Positions 33,132 to 41,265 of a DNA stretch of 53,244 nucleotides are shown one piece after another. The position numbers were made by a program, and so were the translations under genes. Position 1 is the first letter of the stretch, and every line of letters begins with the position of its first letter. The stretch comes from Asaia bogorensis (lineage in GTDB: Bacteria > Pseudomonadota > Alphaproteobacteria > Reyranellales > Reyranellaceae): positions 1-53,244 of the forward strand of contig CAMDQJ010000010.1 in NCBI GenBank assembly GCA_945905835.1, written 5' to 3'. The notes under the pieces are model-generated. The model made no database searches, was not told where the DNA came from, and worked only from the letters and a program-made list of their open reading frames with translations.

Positions 33132-34055
33132 CTAGGCCACCGACGCCGGTTCCGTATTGGCGCCGCAGATCAGGATGCCAAGGCGCTCGCCCGCGGCCGG
33201 CTTGTAGACGCCCGACATCAGGGCGGCGAGGCTCGTGGCGCCTGACGGTTCAGCGATGATACGCAGTTCATCCCACAAGGCGCGTTGCGCCGCGCGCACC
33301 GCCTCGTCGGTCACCAGGATCGCCTCGCGCACCAGCTTCTGCGCGATCTCGAAATTGGGCGAGCCGATCAGGCTGGCACCCAGTGCGTCGGCGGCGATGC
33401 CGGAGATCGCTACCTCGACCGGCTTGCCGGCCTTGCGTGCCTCGAACAGCGTCGGCGTGCCCTCGGTCTCGACCGCGACGATCCTGGTCGCAGCGCCGAT
33501 CGCCACCGCGCAGCCGGCGATGAGCCCGCCGCCGCCGACCGCAACCAGCAAGGTGTCGAACTTTGCCTGCTCGGCAAACTCCAGCGCCACGGTTCCGGCG
33601 CCCGCGAACACTTCGGGATCTTCGTAAGCATGAACCTTGAGCGCGCCGGTTTCGACCGCGCGCTTTTCCGAGGCCTCGCACGCCTTGACGTAGACCTCGC
33701 CGATCTGGTGCACGGTCGCCCCGTAGCTCTTGAGGCGCGCCACCTTGGTCGGCGAGGCGATGGTCGGCACGAAGATCTCGGCCTTGTGGCCGAGCGCGCG
33801 GGCGGCATAGGCGACGGCGGCACCGTGGTTGCCGCCCGACGCTGCGATCACGCCCGCGGCGGGAATCTGCGAGGACAGCAGCTTGTGAAAGGCGCCGCGG
33901 CCCTTGAACGAGCCGCTGAACTGCAACTGCTCGAGCTTCACGGCCAGCGGCGCCGCAATGCCGAGCGAGCCCGCCTTCAGCTCGATGACCGGCGTGCGCC
34001 GGACATGCGGGCGGATGCGGTCCCAGGCCGCTTCGACATCCTTGCGGGAGATCAT
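33132..34055 (-). CDS. PLP-dependent serine/threonine dehydratase
   Basis: Fold-type II PLP enzyme of 307 aa, removing ammonia from L-Ser/L-Thr (or acting as a related racemase/eliminase). PLP Lys in QFSGSFKGRGAFHKL, then the Asn loop ASGGNHGAAVAYAARALGHKA and the glycine-rich phosphate cup VGGGGLIAGCAVA. It lacks a C-terminal ACT domain, so it is not the allosteric IlvA type. Start ATG 34055 overlaps the stop of the HD protein gene by 4 nt, so it is the last gene of a minus-strand operon. Confidence 0.9.
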   Translation of the reverse strand: MISRKDVEAAWDRIRPHVRRTPVIELKAGSLGIAAPLAVKLEQLQFSGSFKGRGAFHKLLSSQIPAAGVIAASGGNHGAAVAYAARALGHKAEIFVPTIASPTKVARLKSYGATVHQIGEVYVKACEASEKRAVETGALKVHAYEDPEVFAGAGTVALEFAEQAKFDTLLVAVGGGGLIAGCAVAIGAATRIVAVETEGTPTLFEARKAGKPVEVAISGIAADALGASLIGSPNFEIAQKLVREAILVTDEAVRAAQRALWDELRIIAEPSGATSLAALMSGVYKPAAGERLGILICGANTEPASVA

Positions 34056-34603
34056 TTGACGTGAACGGCCGCGACGTGGCGCAGGTAGTAGTCGAAGTCC
34101 GGCGTCTGGGCGCGCGGGTCCTTCGCACCCTCGTCGTAGCGGCGCAGGTGCACCGCCTCGGCATAAAGCGGATTGGCGCGAAAGGCGTCGACCTCGTCGG
34201 CCGACATCGTGCCGCCCTGCAGCTCGAGGCTGCGCACCGAATCGGGCGACAGCTTAACGAAATAATCGGACTCGGTGGTGCAGAGGAAACGCTTGGCCGC
34301 GACATGCAGGCGAACCGGCTCGCAGACATCGGGGCCGAAGCGCTCGGCCAGCCACTTGGCGCCAAGCTCCTCGTGGCGGTCGTCGATGCCGCGCGCGGCG
34401 GGATCCTCACCGAGCTGATGGACCATATGGCCGACATCGTGCAGCAGCGAGGCCAGCACTGTCGCGGGCGGCGCGCCGTCAGCTTCGGCCAGTGCCGCGG
34501 CCTGCAGCGCGTGCTGGAGCTGGTTGATGGCGCTCAATCCGTAGCGGCGCGTGGCGCGGCCGACGAAGATGTCTAAAAGCTCCTGGCGCAGGGTCTCGCT
34601 CAT
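34052..34603 (-). CDS. PhnZ-like HD-domain oxygenase family protein
   Basis: 183 aa. Motifs match the mixed-valent diiron HD oxygenase family that includes PhnZ: H31 (NQLQHALQAAALAE), H55-D56 and H59 (LLHDVGHMV), H77 (DDRHEELGAKWL), H100 and K104 (RLHVAAKRFLC), then LELQGGTM and LRRYDE. PhnZ cleaves 2-amino-1-hydroxyethylphosphonate made by PhnY. Here the lid residue three after Y21 is Ser where relatives I recall have Glu, and no phnY or phosphonate uptake gene is adjacent, so the substrate may differ. ATG 34603; the hydrolase gene ends 7 nt upstream. Confidence 0.82.
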   Translation of the reverse strand: MSETLRQELLDIFVGRATRRYGLSAINQLQHALQAAALAEADGAPPATVLASLLHDVGHMVHQLGEDPAARGIDDRHEELGAKWLAERFGPDVCEPVRLHVAAKRFLCTTESDYFVKLSPDSVRSLELQGGTMSADEVDAFRANPLYAEAVHLRRYDEGAKDPRAQTPDFDYYLRHVAAVHVK

Positions 34604-34609
34604 GGCCCG

Positions 34610-35614
34610 TTATTTACCACGAACCGTGCGCGAGAAACCCGGAATCAGCGAAATCGCCTGCTTCAGCGGATCGGGACCCCAGGCGCGTGTAACAAAATCG
34701 CCATGCATGTCGAGGCCGCCGCAGGCGGTGAACAGGAACGTGCCCGGTGCCAGCGAGGCCGGCAGGTCTTGGGCGTTGGCAATGCGGCGCGCGCTCAAAA
34801 GCTTGCGCAGGGTGGCGTTCTCCTCGCGCGTCGAATCGGTGTAGGCGCTGAGCAGGAACGAGGTCCGCCGGCGTGCGGTCGCCCAGGCGGCGAACTTGTC
34901 CTCGTCGCCATAGAGCGCGTCCATCAGAATCACGCCGCGCACGCGGTGTGCAGCACCACCGCGCGCCAGGGAGTAGGCGGCCGCGAGATAACCGCCGCTA
35001 TAAGCCACGACGACGACGGGTGCGGCGTTGAACATCGGGCCAGCGCGCTTGTCGCCGTGCAGGCGCATCAGCCGCTCGGCCGCCTCGTCGATATAGGTCG
35101 CGAAATGGCCGGGCCGCCAGAAATTGCCGGGACTGGAATCGGCGGCGTCATGGGCCAGCTGCGGCGCGACAAGCGCCACGTTGTGACCGGACTCGGCGAG
35201 CTGCCGCGGCACCGCCTGACGCAGCGCGACGTCGCGCTCCAGCGTGGCGCCCTGGCCATGGAGGAAGAGGACGATCAGCGACGGCCGGTTGGCGTCGAAG
35301 CCTTGGGGCAGATAGAGCAGCGAGCGGCGGTCGCTGTATACAGTGTCCTCCCAATAGATCTCGCCACGGCTGGTGGTGTGGCCGCGCCGGTTGCCCGCGC
35401 GCGCGTCGAGGAAGGGCTTGCCAGTGTCGGGCACGTTGCCGCGATAGGGGAAGGCCGAGGCGTTGAACGCCACGAGCTGCGTCTTGGCCTCTTTCAACGG
35501 CTGCATCGGCTGAGGCGGCGGCGGGGAGGCGGGCTTTTTCACCGGAGGCTTCGTTTGGGCACGCGCGGCCGTTGGCATGAGGATCGCCCCGACCAGCAGC
35601 GTACGCCGCTTCAC
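34610..35614 (-). CDS. Exported alpha/beta-hydrolase-like protein
   Basis: 334 aa with a GTG start at 35614 that overlaps the TGA of the upstream membrane protein gene (GTGA). It opens with a signal peptide (VKRRTLLVGAILMPTAARAQ), a Pro-rich linker and a hydrolase domain: LIVLFLHGQGATLERD (oxyanion region), VVVVAYSGGYLAAAYSL (nucleophile elbow with Ser in AYSGG, not the full GxSxG), then ILMDALYG and the late His in GGLDMHGDF. Probably periplasmic. An ATG further in (35576) would remove the signal. Confidence 0.8.
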   Translation of the reverse strand: MKRRTLLVGAILMPTAARAQTKPPVKKPASPPPPQPMQPLKEAKTQLVAFNASAFPYRGNVPDTGKPFLDARAGNRRGHTTSRGEIYWEDTVYSDRRSLLYLPQGFDANRPSLIVLFLHGQGATLERDVALRQAVPRQLAESGHNVALVAPQLAHDAADSSPGNFWRPGHFATYIDEAAERLMRLHGDKRAGPMFNAAPVVVVAYSGGYLAAAYSLARGGAAHRVRGVILMDALYGDEDKFAAWATARRRTSFLLSAYTDSTREENATLRKLLSARRIANAQDLPASLAPGTFLFTACGGLDMHGDFVTRAWGPDPLKQAISLIPGFSRTVRGK

Positions 35615-38256
35615 GCGGGACTGTGCCGCGCTTTTTCGAGCGGCATCAGCACGGAGTAGAAGGCCGGCAGGGCGATCAGATAGGCGAAGGCGCCGACCAG
35701 CACCACGGCCGGCAGGCCGAAGCTGGTGGCGACGATCGGCGCCAGGGCGGCGCCGATCACCGAGAAGCAGCCGTTGATGCCCCAGGCCCACAGGAACATG
35801 TGGTCCTTGCCGAGGCGCCCGAGCGTGGTCATCGCCGTCGGCATGGGGAAGCCCATGAGGAAGGCCGGCGGCATGATCAGCAGCAGGCAGCACAGGATGC
35901 GCAGCGCATAGGGCAACGTGCCGATCCAGTCGAGCGCGTAGTCGATGGTGAAGGCGTAGAAGGCGAGGATCAGGAAGATCGCGGCGAAGATCTTCGGCAT
36001 GACGTTGCGCGCACGGTCGAGATAGCGCTCCGACACGAAGCTGCCGCAGCCCGAGAACACCAGCATGCCGGTGATCAGCACCGAGGCCGACACCGTGGCG
36101 TTGGAAAGGGCCAGGATGAAATGCGAGATCATGCCGACCTCGACTATGATGTAGCCGAGGCCGAGGCAGAGGAAATAGAGCATCGTGCCGGCCTTGCCGG
36201 GATAGCGGCTGAAGATGGTGCGCCAGCCGAAGACCAGCGGGAACAGCACCAGGGTCAGCGCGAACACCGTGGCGATGCCCAGGGTCGCCCACAGCAGCAG
36301 GTAGCCCCACTCGTCCTGCACTGTTTCAAGCCGGTCGGTGAAGGCCAGCAGGTCCCTCACCTTGATGTAGGCGGCGAAGTACGGCTGGTGGTTGGTCAGC
36401 ACGCGGGTGTCGAAGACGTAGTCGTCGGCGACTTTCTGCCAGCCGCCATGGATGTGGTGATGCCAGGCCAGGCGGCCGAGCACGGTCGCCGGCACGCGCG
36501 CGATCGGCGGGGCACCGTCCTTGGCCTCGACGGCACCGGGAGTAGCCATGCCGGGCGGCGGCTTGTCGTTGGGTTCCTTCTCGTTCGGCCCGGTTGGATC
36601 GGGCGGCTCGCCCTCGAAGAAGAATTGGTCGCGGTAATCCTGCAGGACCTGCGCCAGCTCGCTCGTGTCGACCTTCATGCCGGGCGAATAGATCTCGTCG
36701 AACGACATCGCCTTGGTGTGCGCCTGCAGCTTGGCGATATCGTCGACGCTGAATCCACCGCGCTTGTAGAGCACTGTCGCAGTCGAGAGATACGAGGAGA
36801 CGACGAAGAACTTGTCGGCGATCTTGCCGCCGTCAACTTCTCGCGCCGCGGCGGCCATGGTGGCGTAGAGTTTCAGCACCGACTTGGACGGCTCTTCCTT
36901 GTTCCACAGCGTGACGGAGAGGATGCCGCCGTCCTTCAGCACCCGCATGTAGGCGCTCATGGCCTCGCGCGTGTAGGAATACTTCTCGACGATCGAAAAG
37001 CCGCCGGGGCTCGACAGGCCGGCCGAGTCGGCCAACGACAGGTCGACGATGTCGAAGCGCTTGGCGGTCTGCGCGACGTAGAGGCGGCCGTCGTAGTCGA
37101 TGACGGTGATCTTGGGATTGCGCAGCACGTCGCCGGTGAACTCGCGCAGGCCCTTGTCCTCGCGGAACGCCGTCAGCACGGCGGGATTGCCCTCCGCCAC
37201 CGTGACGTGGCTGGAGCCGGATTTCAGCGCCACCGCGGTCGAGATGCCGCCGCCGAACTGCACCACGAAGGTCTCGGGTGCTGCCTTCAGCACATAGGGA
37301 TAGAACATCGGCAGGTAGCGGAAATAGGGCGTCTGGTCGGCCGGCAGGTCCTTGATGATGCCCGACGGCCCCTCGGAATCGAGGTAGAGGCCGAGATAGG
37401 CGTTGGCCGGCATGTTCTTGAGATTGAACGCAGCGTTGTCGGACTGACCGGGCGCGAAGTGCAGGTAGGAGCTGGAATAGACCTCCATGTAGCCGAACGG
37501 CGAGGCGCGTTCGTAGGTGCGCACGGCGTCGGGGAATTTGCGGGCGTAGGACACGCCCTTGTAGTCCGACACCGCAAGCTTGGGGATGCCGAGCGCGCTT
37601 GGCAGCGCGTAGTGCGCCAATGCCGCCAACAGCGCCACGCCGGCGATCGTCGCGATACCGCGCCGATCGCCCAGCGCCACGAACCACAGCACGCCGCCCG
37701 CCAGCCACAGGGCCAACGGCGCCATGATGAGGTCGTCGGGATTGAAGACGTACATGGCGAGCAGCACACACAGCCCGCACAGGCCCGAGCCCACCAGATC
37801 GGCGAAGTAAACGCGATTGAAGCTCTTCTGCGCCTTGAGGAAGACGACGCCGAGATAGAGCGCGCCCGCGAGGAACGGCAGGAAGTAGAGCACGAAGTTG
37901 GCGAGCAACCGCCACTTCTGCATCGGGTCGGAGATCAGGAAGATGGCGTTGAACGGCACCTGCTGGGCCAGAAGGTTGCACGCCACCATCAGCGGCCCGA
38001 AGGCCAGCAGGGCAAATTTGACCGCGCCCACCCAGTGCCGCTCGAACCAGCCCTTGCCGACGCACATCACCGCCGAGGTCAGGCCGAAGCCGAACATGGC
38101 GAGGCTCACCACCAGCGAGCCGAAATGCGCCCAGCTGCCGACCGAGAAGACGCGCATGATGCCGATCTGCAGCGCGATGATGCTGCCGGCGACCAGGCCC
38201 ACGGACAGGTAGAAGGCAAGCGGCGGACGATTGTCGAGATCGACCGTAATCGCCAA
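35611..38256 (-). CDS. Polytopic membrane spermidine-synthase-like protein
   Basis: 881 aa. An N-terminal block of about seven membrane segments (LAFYLSVGLVAGSIIALQI ... GGVLWFVALGDRRGIATIAGV), a central soluble domain with a degenerate spermidine-synthase fold (FVVQFGGGISTAVALKSGSSHVTVAEGNP and ITVIDYDGRLYVAQTAKRFDIVDLSLAD), then a C-terminal membrane block (WGYLLLWATLGIATVFALTL ... FAYLIALPAFYSVLM). Proteins of this kind occur in many proteobacteria; their role is unknown and the aminopropyl-transfer residues are not obvious. It overlaps the hydrolase start and follows the PCMT-like gene by 58 nt. Confidence 0.82.
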   Translation of the reverse strand: MAITVDLDNRPPLAFYLSVGLVAGSIIALQIGIMRVFSVGSWAHFGSLVVSLAMFGFGLTSAVMCVGKGWFERHWVGAVKFALLAFGPLMVACNLLAQQVPFNAIFLISDPMQKWRLLANFVLYFLPFLAGALYLGVVFLKAQKSFNRVYFADLVGSGLCGLCVLLAMYVFNPDDLIMAPLALWLAGGVLWFVALGDRRGIATIAGVALLAALAHYALPSALGIPKLAVSDYKGVSYARKFPDAVRTYERASPFGYMEVYSSSYLHFAPGQSDNAAFNLKNMPANAYLGLYLDSEGPSGIIKDLPADQTPYFRYLPMFYPYVLKAAPETFVVQFGGGISTAVALKSGSSHVTVAEGNPAVLTAFREDKGLREFTGDVLRNPKITVIDYDGRLYVAQTAKRFDIVDLSLADSAGLSSPGGFSIVEKYSYTREAMSAYMRVLKDGGILSVTLWNKEEPSKSVLKLYATMAAAAREVDGGKIADKFFVVSSYLSTATVLYKRGGFSVDDIAKLQAHTKAMSFDEIYSPGMKVDTSELAQVLQDYRDQFFFEGEPPDPTGPNEKEPNDKPPPGMATPGAVEAKDGAPPIARVPATVLGRLAWHHHIHGGWQKVADDYVFDTRVLTNHQPYFAAYIKVRDLLAFTDRLETVQDEWGYLLLWATLGIATVFALTLVLFPLVFGWRTIFSRYPGKAGTMLYFLCLGLGYIIVEVGMISHFILALSNATVSASVLITGMLVFSGCGSFVSERYLDRARNVMPKIFAAIFLILAFYAFTIDYALDWIGTLPYALRILCCLLLIMPPAFLMGFPMPTAMTTLGRLGKDHMFLWAWGINGCFSVIGAALAPIVATSFGLPAVVLVGAFAYLIALPAFYSVLMPLEKARHSPA

Positions 38257-38314
38257 GCGGGGCTCCGTTCTTGTTGGGCCGCTTGTGCGGCCTTAGAGGG
38301 TCGTCGAGGTCGGG

Positions 38315-39199
38315 CTAGCGGTTGTGCGTGCCGACGATCTTGTCGCCGTCGAGCTTGGTGAACGGCACGAACGGCACGATCTTGCCGCCGTAGATGTCCT
38401 CGCGGCCGGTCGTGATCGAACCGTCGGCGCCCTGGGTCTTGGCGACCTTGAGCACGCGCTGCGCGCCCGGCGGCCCGACTGGAATGACCATGACGCCGCC
38501 CGCCTTGAGCTGCTGCAAGAGCGGCGGCGGCACGTGGTCGATGCCGCAGGTCACGATGATCTTGTCGAACGGGCCGTTCTCTTCCCAGCCGTAGTAGCCG
38601 TCGGCAACCTTGGTCTTGACGTGCTTGAACTCGGTATAGCCCTTGTCGATCAGCCTGTCGTAGAGCCCGCGCGTGCGATCGCCCAGCGGCTTGATGATCT
38701 CGATGGTGTAGGCGTTCTCGGTGAGGTTGGCGATGTAGGCCGACTGCACGCCCGAGCCGGTGCCGATCTCGAGCACCTTCTCGCCGCGCTTGACGTCGAT
38801 GACGTTGGTCATGCGCGCCTGCAGATGCGGGCCCGACATGGTGACGCCCCAGCCGATGTCGAGGAAGGCGTGCTCGTAGGCGCGCTTGTGGATCGCGGAA
38901 TTGACCGAGGCGAATTCCTCGCGCGGCGTCAGGAGGAAGGCGCGGATGGTGGGCGCGCCCCAGATGTCCTTGTTCTTGAGCAGCGCCTGGAAGCGGTCCC
39001 AGCGCTGGCCGAGGAACACCGGATCCTCGCCGCGGCCCTTGCCCCAGGCGATGAAATTGTCGCGCGTGTCGGTCGGCGGATTGAGGTCCCAGCTATAGGG
39101 CTTGATGGTCGCGGCGAAGGCTGGGCGAATAATGGCGGGGCTGGCCAGAACAGCGGCGCCGAGCGCGGCCGTGCCGGAGACGAAATCGCGTCTCTTCAA
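38315..39199 (-). CDS. Tat-exported protein-L-isoaspartate O-methyltransferase-like protein
   Basis: 294 aa from TTG 39199, which has AGGAGGAATATC directly upstream. The N-terminus KRRDFVSGTAALGAAVLASP ending IIRPAFA is a twin-arginine signal. The rest is a PCMT-like methyltransferase: ITMSGPHLQAR-type segment (VTMSGPHLQARMTNVIDV), motif I VLEIGTGSGVQSAYIA, the post-I DRTRGLYDRLIDKGY, FDKIIVTCGIDHVPPPLLQQLKAGGVMVIPVG. Normal PCMT is cytoplasmic and needs SAM, so export is unusual. It leads the minus-strand operon with the membrane spermidine-synthase-like gene. Confidence 0.85.
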   Translation of the reverse strand: MKRRDFVSGTAALGAAVLASPAIIRPAFAATIKPYSWDLNPPTDTRDNFIAWGKGRGEDPVFLGQRWDRFQALLKNKDIWGAPTIRAFLLTPREEFASVNSAIHKRAYEHAFLDIGWGVTMSGPHLQARMTNVIDVKRGEKVLEIGTGSGVQSAYIANLTENAYTIEIIKPLGDRTRGLYDRLIDKGYTEFKHVKTKVADGYYGWEENGPFDKIIVTCGIDHVPPPLLQQLKAGGVMVIPVGPPGAQRVLKVAKTQGADGSITTGREDIYGGKIVPFVPFTKLDGDKIVGTHNR

Positions 39200-39312
39200 G
39201 ATATTCCTCCTAGGCGTGGGCCCCTTTTGCGGGAGGGGGATTGGGGCGACCACACGGCGAGTAAATACGGGAAATGTGGCGGATTTGCCAGTGCGCCCGG
39301 GGTCGCGGAGCA

Positions 39313-39332
39313 TGTTACCTGTTGGGGTAACA
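39313..39332. promoter_or_regulatory. Inverted repeat in front of the TctC gene
   Basis: TGTTACC (39313-39319), spacer TGTTGG, GGTAACA (39326-39332): a perfect 7-bp inverted repeat 20 nt before the TctC start and inside the divergent gap shared with the PCMT-like gene. It could be an operator; the regulator is unknown. Confidence 0.35.
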
Positions 39333-39352
39333 CAAAGGTTTGGGAGGACCTG

Positions 39353-40373
39353 ATGACCAAGCACCTGACCCGGCGCGCCGCGCTGGCCGCCGCCGCCTTG
39401 CCCGCACTCACCATCCTGCCGTCGGGCGCCCCATCATCGGGAGGGTTGGCCCAGGCGTCCTGGCGGCCGACCCAGGGCGTGAAGATCATCGTTCCGGCGG
39501 CGCCCCCCCGGCGGCACAACCGATATCGTGGCCCGGCTGCTCGCCGCCCATCTCCAGGCCGCCTGGGGCCAGACCTGCGTGGTCGACAACAAATCCGGTG
39601 CCGGCGGCGTCATCGGTTCGGCCGAAGTGGCCAAATCGACGCCCGACGGCCATGCGATCCTCATGGGCAATATCGGCCCGCAATCCATCGCCTATTCGCT
39701 CTACCGCAACATGCCCTACAAGCCCGAGGGCCTGATCCCGGTGTCCTGCGTGCTCGCCGCGCCCAACGTGCTGGTGGTGCACCCCTCGGTGCCGGCCAAG
39801 ACCGTGCCGGAGTTCGTCGCCTGGCTGAAAGCCGAGAACGGCAAGGCCTCCTATGCCTCCTCCGGCACGGGCCAGTCGCCGCATCTGTCGGGCGCCTGGT
39901 TCCTCCAGCTCACCGGCACCAAGGCCACCCACGTGCCCTATCGCGGTGCCGCCCCGGCGCTGAACGACCTGCTCGCGGGCGTCACCCAGTATTTCTTCGA
40001 CAACCTGACGACCAGCGTCGAGTTCATGCGCGCGGGCAAGCTGCGCGCACTCGGCCTCACCTCGGCACAGCGCAACCCCATGACGCCGGACCTGGCGCCG
40101 ATCCGCGAGGCCCTGCCTGAGCTCGCGCCGTTCGACGTCTCGACCTGGTTCGGCGTGTTTTTGCCTGCCGGCACGCCCAAGCCGGTGGTCGATACGCTGA
40201 ACGCCGAGATGAAAGTCTGGCTCGATGACGCCAAGACCAAGGAGCGCTTCACCGCCATGGCGGGTTATCCTGCGTGGGGAACGCCGGCGGATTTTGACAA
40301 GTTCGTCAAAGCCCAGATCGCGCTGTGGAAAAGCGTCATCGACAAGGAAGGCCTGAAGCTCGACGTGAACTGA
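39353..40373 (+). pseudogene. TctC/Bug-family substrate-binding protein with a C7 frameshift
   Basis: Periplasmic receptor of the tripartite tricarboxylate transporter family. Frame one starts at ATG 39353 (GGGAGG upstream) with a Tat-like signal MTKHLTRRAALAAAALPA and reaches VKIIVPAAP. At the seven-C run 39503-39509 the frame breaks, and the family sequence resumes in another frame as GTTDIVARLLAAHLQAAWGQ through to EGLKLDVN, for a joined length of about 339 aa. Removing one C restores one frame. It may be a true frameshift, a slippage-switched gene or a sequence error. No tctA or tctB is nearby, as is usual for Bug receptors. Confidence 0.85.
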
Positions 40374-40376
40374 TCC

Positions 40377-40472
40377 GCTGGGGGCGCGTCACTCCAGTGA
40401 CGCGATCATGTCATGAGAAGACGCGCCACTGCGAGCGGAGTAACCTCCGCTTGGGAGTGGCGCGCCCCCAGC
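40377..40472. repeat. 96-bp inverted-repeat element, copy A
   Basis: GCTGGGGGCGCG (40377-40388) and its reverse complement at 40461-40472 are terminal arms, extendable to about 19 bp with one mismatch. Inside the left half is a hairpin CGCGTCAC-TCCA-GTGACGCG (40385-40404). The element starts 3 nt after the TctC stop, and its last base is the first of the SDR stop codon on the other strand. Copy B is at 53196, and the two differ by a compensatory T-A to C-G change in the hairpin stem. Confidence 0.8.
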
Positions 40473-41265
40473 TACATGACCTGATTCACGACGCCACCGT
40501 CGACGCGCATCGCCGCACCCGAGGTGCCCGACGCCGCTTCGCTGCAGAGATAGACGCCGAGTGCCGCCACCTCGTCGGAGGTGGTGAAGCGGCGGATCAG
40601 CGAGGTCGGCCGCATGTCGCGGAAGAACGCCGCCTCGATCTCGGCCACGGTGATGCCGGAAGATTTCGCCCTCTCCGCGCGCATGCGGTCGGTGTTCTCG
40701 GTGTGCGTTGGCCTCGGCAACAACGCGTTCACCGTCACGCCCGTTCCGGCCAGTTCCATGGCGAAGCCGTGGCTGACGCTGAGTTGGGCGGTCTTGGTCA
40801 TGCCGTAGTGGATCATCTCCTTGGGAATGTTGAGCGCCGACTCGCTCGACACGAACAGCACGCGGCCCCAGCCGCGCCTGGCCATGCCCGGCGCGTAGTG
40901 GCGCGTGAAGCGGATGCCGCTCATGACATTGACCTCGAAGAAGCGCTGCCATTCCGCGTCGTCGATCTCGAAGGCGGGCTTGCGGCCATAGATACCGAGA
41001 TTGTTCACCAGCACGTCGAGCTCGGGGACACGATCGAACACAGCCTTGGCACCCGCCGCCGTGGCGCAATCCGCCGCGATGCCGGTCACCTTGGCCTCGG
41101 GCACTGCCTCGCGCAGGCGTTTCAGCGCGGCATCGACATTGGCCTGCGTGCAGCGGTGATGACGACGCTGGCACCTTCGGCCGCGAGGCCCTTGGCCAGC
41201 GCGTAGCCGATGCCGGCGGTCGAGCCTGTGACCAGCGCGTGTTTGCCTGAGAGTCCAAGGTCCAT
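40472..41265 (-). pseudogene. SDR-family oxidoreductase with a frameshift near the N-terminus
   Basis: Classical short-chain dehydrogenase. Start ATG 41265 gives MDLGLSGKHALVTGSTAGIG (cofactor motif TGxxxGIG) up to ASVVIT. Near 41150 one base seems lost, after which the family continues in another frame as TQANVDAALKRLREAVPEAKVTG, LDVLVNNLGIYG, the catalytic Ser in VSSESAL, YGMTK (Tyr and Lys) and the end SGAAMRVDGGVVNQVM. The joined protein would be about 264 aa. The start overlaps the upstream stop by one base (TGATG). Substrate unknown. Confidence 0.85.

Noticed and set aside
35623-38361. A 912-codon plus-strand open frame
   Set aside because: It lies exactly antisense to the membrane spermidine-synthase-like gene, is rich in His, Arg, Glu and Gln without domains, and is a typical mirror frame of a GC-rich gene.
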